Source of the DNA: Neokomagataea tanensis
GTDB taxonomy: Bacteria > Pseudomonadota > Alphaproteobacteria > Acetobacterales > Acetobacteraceae
DNA length: 64,000 nt
Direction of reading: 5' to 3'
NCBI RefSeq assembly: GCF_006542335.1
Contig: NZ_CP032485.1
Coordinates: forward strand, 343,501 to 407,500
Position 1 is the first letter of the stretch. Every line of letters begins with the position of its first letter. A program made the translations under genes and the position numbers. Below the pieces are notes generated by a model. The model was not told the DNA's origin, did no database searches, and worked only from the letters and a program-made list of their open reading frames with translations. This document shows positions 40,383-48,803 of this stretch, piece by piece.

Positions 40383-41801
40383 TCACGCATTATTTTCTAC
40401 TGGTGCATCCGTCCTTGCTTGAAAACTCATAGTAAAAACTGAACCCGGCAATACATTGCCTTTTCTATTGGCCGAGATGCTTAGAGTCGCCCCGTGCAAA
40501 TCCAAAATGGCGGAAACCAGACTTAAACCAAGACCACTACCGGGAATATGTCGACTTTTATCTGAGCGATAGAACCGCCCCATTACCGCACCACGTTCGT
40601 GCTCCGGTATACCGATCCCCGTATCTGTAACCTGTACAATAATTGTCTCGTCGTCTTTACGGTCTACTCGCAGTCCGACCTCCCCACCTTCGGGGGTAAA
40701 TTTAATTGCGTTATCTACAAGATTAGCCAGCACTTCGCTTAAAAGATCTGCATCTCCGTACAATAATGCCTTCGAGGTTAAGCCTTCTTGGCGCAAGGTA
40801 ATGCCTTGCGTTTCTGCTATCGGCTCGTACAAATCGATAATGCCAGCCGCGACATCGGCCAGATCTGTTACAGCAAAGCCCGCACGCCTGCGGCCATTTT
40901 CCAACTCACCAATGCGCAGCAGAGCCGTGATGATAGAAAAACACTGATCCAAATCCTGCGTCGCGCGCTGCACAACGGCATTTAAATGCTCTACATCTTC
41001 CGATCCGGAAACCCGCTCTAGGGATGCACGGACCCGTGCCAGCGGTGTTCTCAAATCATGTGCAATGTCATTTCCGACGTCGCGAATTTCATCAAGCAAA
41101 TGCTCTAACCGATCCAACATGCGGTTGACCGCACTCGCCAAGCGCTCAATGTCGTCACGTTCTCGCCCAACCGGCAACCGTTCCTGCAAGTCTCCACCCA
41201 TAATGCGCACGATAGCCTCGCGCATTTCTTTGACGCGGGCCAGCGCACGGTGACTGAGGAAAACACCCGCAAGCAAGGCAAATAAGACAATAGGAACAAC
41301 CGACATCAGAGCCGAGCGCTTGGTAATGTAGCGCAACTCATCGGCCATGTGCATTGAACGCGCGAGAACCAGAATACGGCCGGTCGGGTGTCCTTGCAGG
41401 TCAGGAACCTCGACGGCCAAAAAGCGCATTTCAAAAGGACGGTCTTTTTGTGGAACCACCCACAAACGCTGGGCTTCGCTCGATACCTGCAAACCTTCCG
41501 GCCAAGCGTGGATATCCCCGACGATAGGATTTCGCATTTGGTCGAACAAAGCTGCGCCGTTGAGGATAACCCTCAAATCGGTCTTCGTCCTATCGCGAAC
41601 AGCGGATTCAAGCTCCTGCGGTGTTTCGCGAACCAGCATGTCCGCCTCACGGCGCAGAAAGTCGGTTGAGCGGGCGCGCTCGTAATTCGCCATCTGTCCG
41701 TAGACAAGCATGAACTGTATTGAGACGCCCGCAATAATCGCGACGACAAACGCCAGCGTCAGCCGGAACGTTGCCGTCCGAAAAATATCAGTTTGGAACA
41801 C
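40383..41801 (-). CDS. Two-component sensor histidine kinase
   Basis: 472 residues, inner membrane. TM1 about 13-35, a periplasmic sensor domain of ~125 residues, TM2 about 162-183, HAMP to ~235, then HisKA with DIAHDLRTPLARVRASL (phospho-acceptor His248) and the ATPase lobe: N box LVDNAIKFTPEGGEV, G1 DTGIGIP, G2 GSGLGLSLV. Start codon is GTG at 41801, 14 bases inside the response-regulator gene, so both are co-translated. Architecture matches kinases that control metal or drug efflux pumps; the ligand is unknown. Confidence 0.93.
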   Translation of the reverse strand: MFQTDIFRTATFRLTLAFVVAIIAGVSIQFMLVYGQMANYERARSTDFLRREADMLVRETPQELESAVRDRTKTDLRVILNGAALFDQMRNPIVGDIHAWPEGLQVSSEAQRLWVVPQKDRPFEMRFLAVEVPDLQGHPTGRILVLARSMHMADELRYITKRSALMSVVPIVLFALLAGVFLSHRALARVKEMREAIVRIMGGDLQERLPVGRERDDIERLASAVNRMLDRLEHLLDEIRDVGNDIAHDLRTPLARVRASLERVSGSEDVEHLNAVVQRATQDLDQCFSIITALLRIGELENGRRRAGFAVTDLADVAAGIIDLYEPIAETQGITLRQEGLTSKALLYGDADLLSEVLANLVDNAIKFTPEGGEVGLRVDRKDDETIIVQVTDTGIGIPEHERGAVMGRFYRSDKSRHIPGSGLGLSLVSAILDLHGATLSISANRKGNVLPGSVFTMSFQARTDAPVENNA

Positions 41802-42510
41802 GCAAGCTAAATCCGGCTCCTCGAATGCTCTGAATAAGCGGGGCTTCGCCAGCTATATCAATCTTGCGGCGCAACTTACCGATATGCACATCCACCAGAT
41901 TGGTTTGCGGCACGAAACGATAATTCCATACATCCTCCAATAGCATGGTGCGCGTCAGCACCGCGCCAGGACGACGCATCATGTATTCAAGCAAACGGAA
42001 TTCACGCGGGAGGAGATCAACCTCGCGCCCCTCACGAAACACCTTGCGCTCAATCAGGTCCATCTCAAGCGGACCAACACGCAGGACTGTCTCACGGCTA
42101 TCCGTTGGGCGGCGCAACAGCGCTTCCAGTCGTGCAGCCAATTCTTCCATTGCGAAAGGCTTAGTTAGGTAGTCATCGCCACCTGCCTTTAAGCCATTCA
42201 CCCTATCATCAACCGCCGATAGAGCTGACAGAACCAGAACCGGCGTCATAATCTGTTCACGACGCAGGCGTTCAATCACGCTCAGGCCATCCAGTTCGGG
42301 CAGCATCCGGTCCACGACCATAAGGTCATACCGGCGTGAGATGGCTTCATCCACACCTTCAAGCCCGGTACTGGCCCGCGTGACGCCGTAGCCGCGCGCT
42401 TCCAACTCCGCGACAACTTCGGTCGCGATACTATCGTCGTCCTCGATCAGCAGCAGGCGGATCGCAGGCTCGGACTGGCGGAGTACCGCCTCATGACTTT
42501 CAGCAGACAT
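41788..42510 (-). CDS. OmpR/PhoB-family response regulator
   Basis: 240 residues. Receiver domain with acidic pocket IEDDD, phosphorylation site Asp67 in VVDRMLPELDG, and Lys117 in GDDYLTKPF; winged-helix DNA-binding domain with LLPREFRLLEYMMRRPGAVL and LVDVHIGKLRRKID. Of three in-frame ATGs the third (42510) fits best to GGGGAGG at seven bases. With the kinase it precedes the RND operon, its probable target; direct repeats for binding were not found with confidence. Confidence 0.93.
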   Translation of the reverse strand: MSAESHEAVLRQSEPAIRLLLIEDDDSIATEVVAELEARGYGVTRASTGLEGVDEAISRRYDLMVVDRMLPELDGLSVIERLRREQIMTPVLVLSALSAVDDRVNGLKAGGDDYLTKPFAMEELAARLEALLRRPTDSRETVLRVGPLEMDLIERKVFREGREVDLLPREFRLLEYMMRRPGAVLTRTMLLEDVWNYRFVPQTNLVDVHIGKLRRKIDIAGEAPLIQSIRGAGFSLRVPN

Positions 42511-42564
42511 CAACATACCTCCCCACATGAGCCTTAACGCGCTGAGTTCCCATTAAAAACGGGC

Positions 42565-43770
42565 TTAAGCTTCAACATCTGAGACATCCGCTTCGTCCAA
42601 AGCGCGTAGTTTGCGCCCTAAAACCCGCGTACGACGCCGTGCTTCCTCAATCGTACTGCCCATCGTTCCAGCATTACGCTGCAACTTTTCCAACACTTCG
42701 TCCATACGCAACATTTCTTGCCGCGTTGTACCCAAAAGAGACGCGATTGTTTCAGTGCGCTCTTCTAAAGCCAGCGTAACGTATCCTAAATGTACAGTTC
42801 TCAGCATTGCTGGCAAGAGAGACGGCCCCATAATTAGCACTCGATACAATCGGCCTATTTCATCAATAAGCCCCGGCACCCGTGCAATCTCAGTATACAA
42901 TCCATCCGTTGGCAAATACAGGACCGCGAACTCTACCGTAACGGGCGGTCGAATGTATTTCGCTGCAATTTTTCGTGCTTCCGCCTTAATAACCGCTTCC
43001 AACTCACGGCGCGCACTTTTTTCACCGGCTTGGTCGGATGTTTCGGCAGCGTTCAACAAACGCTCATACGCTTCAGTCGGAAACTTGCTGTCAATCGCGA
43101 GATAGGGGGCAGTCTCTCCCCTAACAGGCATTCGCACCGCGAATTCGACGCTTTCCAATCCTTCACCGACACGAAAATTAGTCTCGTAACTGCCTGCGGG
43201 GAGAACGTCGTCGAGCAAGGCTCTACACTGCGCTTCCCCCCAACCGCCTCGTGCTTTTACGTTTGAAAATAAACGCTTCAAATCCCCAATCTGGGCCGTG
43301 ACTGTTGTTACCTCGCCCAAGGCTTTTTGCATTAAGCCAAACTGTTCCACGACACGCTGGAAACTGGTTTGCATTTGTTTTTCAACCGCACCGTGCAACT
43401 GCTCGTTTACTGCCATACGTATGCGTTCTATTTGCCGCGCCTGACCCTCAGCCATATTATGCAGCGCCTCGGAAAGCAGTAGGCGGCCCTCCGCCTGATC
43501 CTGCCCCAAGCGCTGCGTTAACGTACTCAAACGCTCAGTCGTATCCAAACGGAGCGTATCCAGACGGCCGGATAAAACGCGTTCAATTTCAGCTAAATGT
43601 TGGCGATGATATTCCGCATCGCGGGCCCGCTCATCGGCTTCACGATCAAAAAGGACCGAGAGATCCTGCTTTGCATTTCTCTGAAGAAAAACAATCGCCA
43701 TTAAGACAAGGGAAAAGCAGGTAACAATCCATGGAAATAACATGGAAAACATAATGGATACTTTACTCAT
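42565..43770 (-). CDS. rmuC: DNA recombination protein RmuC homologue
   Basis: 401 residues; membrane-tethered coiled-coil protein with a PD-(D/E)XK-like nuclease fold, known to limit inversions at short inverted repeats. N-terminal anchor (about 8-29), coiled coil to ~150, then the conserved core with KARGGWGEAQCRALLDDVLP, YLAIDSKFPTEAYERLL and FAVLYLPTDGLYTEI. The ATG at 43770 sits directly against a 9-bp hairpin and has no clear ribosome site; the in-frame ATG at 43752 is an alternative. Confidence 0.92.
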   Translation of the reverse strand: MSKVSIMFSMLFPWIVTCFSLVLMAIVFLQRNAKQDLSVLFDREADERARDAEYHRQHLAEIERVLSGRLDTLRLDTTERLSTLTQRLGQDQAEGRLLLSEALHNMAEGQARQIERIRMAVNEQLHGAVEKQMQTSFQRVVEQFGLMQKALGEVTTVTAQIGDLKRLFSNVKARGGWGEAQCRALLDDVLPAGSYETNFRVGEGLESVEFAVRMPVRGETAPYLAIDSKFPTEAYERLLNAAETSDQAGEKSARRELEAVIKAEARKIAAKYIRPPVTVEFAVLYLPTDGLYTEIARVPGLIDEIGRLYRVLIMGPSLLPAMLRTVHLGYVTLALEERTETIASLLGTTRQEMLRMDEVLEKLQRNAGTMGSTIEEARRRTRVLGRKLRALDEADVSDVEA

Positions 43771-43771
43771 A

Positions 43772-43795
43772 TGGCGGGCTGTTTCTAGCCCGCCA
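43772..43795 (-). terminator. Perfect hairpin between the lipoprotein gene and rmuC
   Basis: 9-bp arms tggcgggct / agcccgcca with a 6-base loop. It may end the lipoprotein transcript, but no T-run follows; on the minus strand the rmuC ATG begins one base after the stem. Confidence 0.5.
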
Positions 43796-43831
43796 CATTA
43801 GAGTAAGTCGCTAGGAAGGCAAATGCCCAGC

Positions 43832-44077
43832 TTACGGCTGGTGAACATTTCCATAACTTGCCGCGCCAATGCCAGGGCACGAGCATGGCGTTGCCAAAGG
43901 CACTTTCGTCGGCAGCTTACAGCTATAGATACCTGCCTTACAGCTATAACCATAGCCCGCGACTGGCGCGCTAGGGTCGACTGGCCCTGATGCCGCATTA
44001 CCGACGCATGCACCAAGTCCAAGCAGGGGAGTAACCATAAGCGTTGCAACTGCAACACGCTTTAAGGAACGGAACAT
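43832..44077 (-). CDS. Small cysteine-rich lipoprotein, function unknown
   Basis: 81 residues. Signal MFRSLKRVAVATLMVTPLLG with lipobox LGAC, so about 57 residues are exported and lipidated. The mature part holds four more Cys in the pattern YSCKAGIYSCKL then TPCSCPGIGAASYGNV, which looks like a conserved compact domain. Start at 44077 is preferred over the ATG two codons upstream because of spacing to CAGGAG. I do not recognise a named family; two disulfides are a reasonable guess. Confidence 0.7.
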   Translation of the reverse strand: MFRSLKRVAVATLMVTPLLGLGACVGNAASGPVDPSAPVAGYGYSCKAGIYSCKLPTKVPLATPCSCPGIGAASYGNVHQP

Positions 44078-44154
44078 TACCATCTCCTGTGAAGTTCAAT
44101 GGATCTACCCAACAAACCGACATGGCAATCTTATGGCATAAGAGCCAGGTTGCT

Positions 44155-45393
44155 TTATGCGCCCTGCTTCCGCGCAATGGCACCGCGCCCCGCAGCAGCG
44201 CCACTGGACCAAGCCCACTGGAAATTATGCCCACCTAGCCAGCCAGTTACGTCAACGGCTTCACCAACAGCAAACAAACCAGGCACTTTCCGGGCTTCCA
44301 TGGTTTGCGAAGACAAGTGCTTGGTGTCGATACCACCGCGCATGACTTCGGCCTTGGCGTATCCTTCAGTGCCTGATGGTATGACGCGCCACTGCTCCAC
44401 ACGTTCCGCAAGCGCCTTCAAAATCCGATCTGGAACGTTCGCCAATTCTGTCTGCATAGCCTGGGCAGGAAAGTCTTCGACAATGGAGCGCGCCAGACGC
44501 GTAGGTAGAAATTCTAGTAGTGTAGGCGGTTTTGCCCTTGGCCGCGCAACTTTTAATGCCTGAAAATCAGCCAAAACATTACGTCCAGGTGCCAAATTGA
44601 ACGTTACTGCCGCACCACGATCCCAATATGATGAAATTTGCAGCACCGCTGGCCCAGATATCCCTCTATGCGTGAAAACCAAACCGTCCTCGAAGCGAAT
44701 TCCCTTCCGGCTGGTATGTGCGCTTTGGGCTGAAGAGATTACCGGCAATGATACGCCGGCCAAGTCAGCGTCATTGCCTTCTAAGCATAATGGCACCAAT
44801 GCGGGCTCTGTCGCCACCATTGAAAGACCAAAGCTTTTCGCAAGGCGCAAAGAAAGATCGCTGGCACCAAGTTTAGGAATGGAAAGACCACCCGTTGCCA
44901 ACACAACAGACTGAGCCTGTACTATACCCGCTGATGTAGTGACACGAAACGCTGTATCGTCTCGTTCAACGTTATCTATCTTAACGGTGAAACCAAACTC
45001 TACATGGGCTGCCTCTGCCTCTTGCATGAGCATTTCCACGATCTGGCGCGCAGAGCCGTCGCAAAAGAGCTGGCCACGCGCTTTTTCATGCCAAGCAATT
45101 CTGTGCCGATCGACCATCGCCAAAAAGTCTTTTGCCGTAAAGCAGGCCAAAGCAGAACGTGCAAAATGCTTGTTGTTTGACAGGAAGCATTCTGGCTTCG
45201 TTTCGAGGTGCGTGAAGTTGCAACGCCCTCCCCCTGAAATCAGAATTTTCCGTCCCGGTTCCACACTATGGTCGAGTACGAGAACTCTTAAACCGCCACG
45301 GCCGGCAACGGCTGCGGCCATAAGCCCCGCAGCGCCAGCACCCAGAACGACCAAATCATACTGGGAAGAATTATGGTGTACCAAAGAAATCAA
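44155..45393 (-). CDS. NAD(P)/FAD-dependent oxidoreductase, HI0933/YhiN family
   Basis: 412 residues. FAD-binding Rossmann motif DLVVLGAGAAGLMAAAVAG at about 13-31, then PGRKILISGGGRCNFTH, diagnostic for the HI0933/YhiN/BaiN family, and the C-terminal GLFAVGEAVDVTGWLGGHNFQWAW region (read in two parts). Natural substrate is not established for most members. The start is TTG at 45393, overlapping the GST stop (TTGA); no ATG occurs before the FAD motif. Translationally coupled to the GST gene. Confidence 0.9.
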   Translation of the reverse strand: MISLVHHNSSQYDLVVLGAGAAGLMAAAVAGRGGLRVLVLDHSVEPGRKILISGGGRCNFTHLETKPECFLSNNKHFARSALACFTAKDFLAMVDRHRIAWHEKARGQLFCDGSARQIVEMLMQEAEAAHVEFGFTVKIDNVERDDTAFRVTTSAGIVQAQSVVLATGGLSIPKLGASDLSLRLAKSFGLSMVATEPALVPLCLEGNDADLAGVSLPVISSAQSAHTSRKGIRFEDGLVFTHRGISGPAVLQISSYWDRGAAVTFNLAPGRNVLADFQALKVARPRAKPPTLLEFLPTRLARSIVEDFPAQAMQTELANVPDRILKALAERVEQWRVIPSGTEGYAKAEVMRGGIDTKHLSSQTMEARKVPGLFAVGEAVDVTGWLGGHNFQWAWSSGAAAGRGAIARKQGA

Positions 45394-46058
45394 AAATCCA
45401 AGTTAGCGTAGTGAGCAGGCGGCATGATGCCACTCATACGGTCCGAGAGGAGGCCGCGGAAGCACGGGCGAGATTTTACACGCGCGTACCATTCCTTAGC
45501 CGCGGGCGCTTTGGCCCAAGTGATATCCCCAATAAAGTCGAGAGACGACAAATGCGCGGCGGCTGCAAAATCAGCAATACTGATGGTGTTTCCAGCAAGC
45601 CATGAACGCGTTTCAGCAAGCCAGCTAATATAGTCGAGGTGGAAACGCAGGCAGCCATACCCCGCACGCAAGGCATTACCATCAGGATGCCCACGACCAT
45701 GCAGCCGCTTATCTACCTTCTCGCCCAACAGGTTTTGCGTCACTTCGGACGCGAAACGTGTTTCAAACCAATCGAGTAAACGGCGCACTTCTACCCGCTC
45801 AGCCAAGGTCCTGCCCATAAGGGGAACATCTGGATACGCTTCGTCCAGATACTCACAAATGACACGACCACCCGGAATGGCAAGACCATTCTCTTCAACC
45901 AATACCGGCACTTCTCCCGCCGGATTCAGATTGAGAAAATCCTCGCGCTGTTCCCATACCCGCTCAATAGCAAGGTCAAAAGGCAGACGCTTCTCGCTCA
46001 GGGCAAGACGAACAAGCCGGCATTGCGGCGACAGTGGAAGGTGATGCAGAGTACGCAT
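45390..46058 (-). CDS. Glutathione S-transferase family protein
   Basis: 222 residues. N-terminal thioredoxin-like domain (LHHLPLSPQCRLVRLALSEK, with cis-Pro motif GEVPVLVEENG and PGGRVICEYLDEAYP) and a C-terminal all-helical domain with WLAGNTISIADFAAAAHLSS. Substrate unknown. The pair with a flavoprotein suggests redox or detoxification housekeeping. It diverges from minC across a 127-base spacer. Confidence 0.9.
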   Translation of the reverse strand: MRTLHHLPLSPQCRLVRLALSEKRLPFDLAIERVWEQREDFLNLNPAGEVPVLVEENGLAIPGGRVICEYLDEAYPDVPLMGRTLAERVEVRRLLDWFETRFASEVTQNLLGEKVDKRLHGRGHPDGNALRAGYGCLRFHLDYISWLAETRSWLAGNTISIADFAAAAHLSSLDFIGDITWAKAPAAKEWYARVKSRPCFRGLLSDRMSGIMPPAHYANLDF

Positions 46059-46185
46059 ATGTCTTTACTAGACCACTTCCGGTTAAGAGGAAATCATTGT
46101 GTTCCCTCTTATAAACATAACCTGCATCTGGCAGTGTCAAGAAACGACAATTTTTTACTCCGCTAATCAGGTGCACAATCAAGCG

Positions 46186-46926
46186 ATGTCTCATCCTCAG
46201 CCTTCCTCGCAGCAAACCGAAACCGCACCAGCCCTCCGAATCCGCGCACGGGGCCGCTCTTTTCTAGCGTTAGTACTCTCCCCTGAGGCTCCACTTACAG
46301 ACTGGCTGAATGGCCTCGACCACCAAATCGCGCGCTCGGGCAGTCTGTTTAGCGGCAAGCCAATCATTCTTGATTTGGACCTACTCGCAGAAGACACACC
46401 CGATCTGGACGGTTTCCAAAGCGCTCTAGTTGCCCGAGGCTTAAGAATTGTCGGCATTGAAGGCGGTGACAGAAGCTGGCCAGCCGTAGCACAATGGGAT
46501 TGGCCCGCCCCCCTTGATGGAGGGAAAGCAGCCGGCCCGGTGGAGTTACCTGATGCCTCAGTCGATAGCGCGCCTCACCAGGCATCTCCTCCCCTCCCAG
46601 GCAAAACACTGATTGTCGATGAGACCGTTCGGTCCGGGCAGCGGATCCAAAATCTGGAAGGGGATGTTGTTATTCTAGGGTCAGTTTCATCTGGCGCAGA
46701 AATTGTCTCTGCAGGTTCAATCCATGTTTATGGCGCTTTACGTGGACGAGCCATTGCAGGCATTACGGAGCATTCAGGCGCACGTATTTTTGCTCAGAAA
46801 ATGGAAGCAGAATTACTCGCTATTGATGGCTTCTATACAACCGCGGACGAATTAGAGGCATCTTCCTTTGGAAACGCCGCACAGGCTCTGTTAATAAACG
46901 ATCAAATTACCCTGCGCGCTCTATAA
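46186..46926 (+). CDS. minC: Septum site-determining protein MinC
   Basis: 246 residues; inhibitor of FtsZ polymerisation delivered to the membrane by MinD. N-terminal domain about 15-100, a proline-rich linker, and the C-terminal beta-helix with DETVRSGQRIQNLEGDVVIL, AGSIHVYGALRGRAIAG and the Lys/Met end EAELLAIDGFY. The start at 46186 removes an upstream frame lacking MinC character, though its ribosome site is weak. Followed by minD after 121 bases. Confidence 0.93.
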   Translation: MSHPQPSSQQTETAPALRIRARGRSFLALVLSPEAPLTDWLNGLDHQIARSGSLFSGKPIILDLDLLAEDTPDLDGFQSALVARGLRIVGIEGGDRSWPAVAQWDWPAPLDGGKAAGPVELPDASVDSAPHQASPPLPGKTLIVDETVRSGQRIQNLEGDVVILGSVSSGAEIVSAGSIHVYGALRGRAIAGITEHSGARIFAQKMEAELLAIDGFYTTADELEASSFGNAAQALLINDQITLRAL

Positions 46927-47047
46927 ATCCTCAAAAGAGCCATTTTCCGGTGTTGCCGTATCTCTGTAAAGTTTCATAGTATATGCGGTACGTTTTATAG
47001 CCCAGAGACGATGTCCTCATCGTTGTTTTGAAAAAGCTGGAGTATTC

Positions 47048-47863
47048 ATGGCCAAGGTTCTGGTTGTCACCTCAGGCAAAGGCGGGGTCGGCAAAACAAC
47101 TTCGACCGCAGCTTTGGGGGCCGCCCTCGCACGCAGCGGACAAAATGTTGTCGTTGTCGACTTTGACGTCGGGCTTCGTAACCTTGACCTTGTGATGGGG
47201 GCAGAACGACGAGTTGTGTTTGACCTGATCAACGTCGTGCAAGGCGATGCGCGCCTAGCGCAAGCTCTGATCCGTGACAAACGCTGTGAAACTCTCTCCA
47301 TACTGCCAGCTTCTCAAACCCGCGACAAAGACGCCCTTACCTCCGAAGGTGTCGCGAAGGTCATTGACGAACTCCGCGAAAAATTCGACTGGATTATTTG
47401 CGACAGCCCTGCTGGCATTGAGCGTGGCGCACAACTCGCCATGTACCATGCAGATGCAGCGGTCATCGTAACAAACCCGGAAGTTAGCTCAGTCCGTGAT
47501 TCTGACCGCATTATCGGCTTGCTAGACAGCAAGACGGCACGGGCGGAACGTGGCGAAAAAATCGACAAACACCTGCTTTTAACGCGCTACGACCCTGCAC
47601 GTGCCGCCAGAAAAGAAATGCTAAGCGTTGAAGACGTGCTGGAAATTCTTTCCATTCCGCTCGTCGGCATCGTTCCTGAAAGCGAAGATGTTCTAAAAGC
47701 ATCCAATATCGGATCGCCCGTAACGCTCGCTTCACCCGATAGTTTGCCCGCACGCGCATACCAAGAAGCGGCCCGCCGCCTTACCGGTGAAGAACTGGAA
47801 GTCTCTGTCCCAATCGAGAAGCGCGGGCTCTTTGAATGGCTGTTCAAACGGAGGGGAGCATGA
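47048..47863 (+). CDS. minD: Septum site-determining ATPase MinD
   Basis: 271 residues. Deviant Walker [19 protein letters not shown] at about 10-27, Walker B region [13 protein letters not shown], and the C-terminal amphipathic membrane-targeting helix [18 protein letters not shown] lies upstream of the ATG. A possible promoter (TTGCCG, 18 bases, TAGTAT) lies in the minC-minD spacer near 46953-46984. Stop overlaps minE as ATGA. Confidence 0.97.
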   Translation: MAKVLVVTSGKGGVGKTTSTAALGAALARSGQNVVVVDFDVGLRNLDLVMGAERRVVFDLINVVQGDARLAQALIRDKRCETLSILPASQTRDKDALTSEGVAKVIDELREKFDWIICDSPAGIERGAQLAMYHADAAVIVTNPEVSSVRDSDRIIGLLDSKTARAERGEKIDKHLLLTRYDPARAARKEMLSVEDVLEILSIPLVGIVPESEDVLKASNIGSPVTLASPDSLPARAYQEAARRLTGEELEVSVPIEKRGLFEWLFKRRGA

Positions 47864-48141
47864 GTTTTCTCACAAGCCTACTAACCCGCCGCCCCAAATC
47901 AACGAGTGCGGTCGCAAAAGACCGCCTTCAAATTCTCCTTGCGCATGAACGTGGAGGAGACGGCGAAGGTGAATCTGACCTGATCAAGCAACTTCACAAA
48001 GAAATTCTGGAAGTTATAAGCCGCCACGTCGCTGTTGATCAGGAAAAAGTACAGGTCAAAGTTGATCGCGGAAATTCCGTTTCAATGCTCGAAATTGACA
48101 TTGAGGTACCGCAAGACGGGAAACTAAAGAAAGTTTTCTGA
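47860..48141 (+). CDS. minE: Cell division topological specificity factor MinE
   Basis: 93 residues; stimulates MinD ATPase to create pole-to-pole oscillation. N-terminal membrane helix [21 protein letters not shown], MinD-contact segment [12 protein letters not shown], and C-terminal topology domain ending [12 protein letters not shown]. The start is fixed by GAGGGGAGC and the ATGA overlap with minD; an upstream ATG within minD is ignored. Confidence 0.97.
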   Translation: MSFLTSLLTRRPKSTSAVAKDRLQILLAHERGGDGEGESDLIKQLHKEILEVISRHVAVDQEKVQVKVDRGNSVSMLEIDIEVPQDGKLKKVF

Positions 48142-48181
48142 GCTTTTACACCTGTCTGGACACTTAACGCGGAGATATTAA

Positions 48182-48535
48182 ATGAGTGGTTTTCTCGGGA
48201 ATCTTCTAAATCAAGCCGCTGGCGCTCTCGGCGGGCAGCTTGCCGACAAGTTTGGCGGCCAAATTGGTGACATGCTCAAAGGCCAAGGCCTAAACATGCT
48301 GCTGTCTCAAGCTCGCAATGCCGGCTTAGAAGAAAAAATCCAATCCTGGATCGGGTCAGGCGAAAACCTGCCTATCTCTACAGACGAACTGCGCAACCTT
48401 CTTACCGACACCCAGATCCAAGCGATTGTATCCAAAACTGGCTTGCCCGCAGAAACAATCCTGCCTGCTCTTGCCCAGTTGTTGCCTGCAGCCGTTGATA
48501 AGCACACTGACGAAGGCCAGTCAGAAAACGCTTAA
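48182..48535 (+). CDS. YidB-like protein (DUF937)
   Basis: 117 residues, no signal peptide. Gly/Leu/Gln-rich start MSGFLGNLLNQAAGALGGQL followed by the helical region LQSW-like IQSWIGSGENLPISTDELRNLL, which is the YidB hallmark (GTGENLPIS in other members), and a C-terminal LPALAQLLPAAVDKHT. Function is unknown. It lies 40 bases after minE on the same strand and ends in a terminator, so it is probably part of the min transcript. Confidence 0.85.
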   Translation: MSGFLGNLLNQAAGALGGQLADKFGGQIGDMLKGQGLNMLLSQARNAGLEEKIQSWIGSGENLPISTDELRNLLTDTQIQAIVSKTGLPAETILPALAQLLPAAVDKHTDEGQSENA

Positions 48536-48564
48536 ATATTTAGCGCCGAAATTTACGTTGTTTG

Positions 48565-48597
48565 GGCTGATCCTCACACCGAGGGTCAGCCTTTTTT
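48565..48597 (+). terminator. Intrinsic terminator of the min-yidB unit
   Basis: An 11-bp stem (ggctgatcctc / gagggtcagcc, one G-U) with a 5-base loop followed by six T. Confidence 0.9.
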
Positions 48598-48710
48598 GTC
48601 CCCGCGGTTTGACAATGTTCAAAAGCAAATCTAAACCGTTTCGAGATAATAATGTCATAGTTTGTTATATTCTCTTTCTTTAATATACATTTTAAAAGTG
48701 TGGATTTTAT

Positions 48711-48735
48711 AACACACATATTTATATGTTGTGTT
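48711..48735. promoter_or_regulatory. Inverted repeat upstream of TonB-dependent receptor
   Basis: AT-rich arms aacacacat / atg-t-tgtgtt with one bulge lie in a 268-base spacer, upstream of a possible promoter TTGACG-16-TAATGT at about 48752-48779. It could be a regulator site for receptor expression. Confidence 0.35.
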
Positions 48736-48803
48736 AAGTTCCCCATGATCCATTGACGAATAAACGCTCAACCTTAATGTCCATCGCACAATAATAACGA
48801 TAA

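Noticed and set aside
46940..47040. Possible small RNA in the minC-minD spacer
   Set aside because: Only a weak promoter-like string; no terminator or structure to support an RNA gene.
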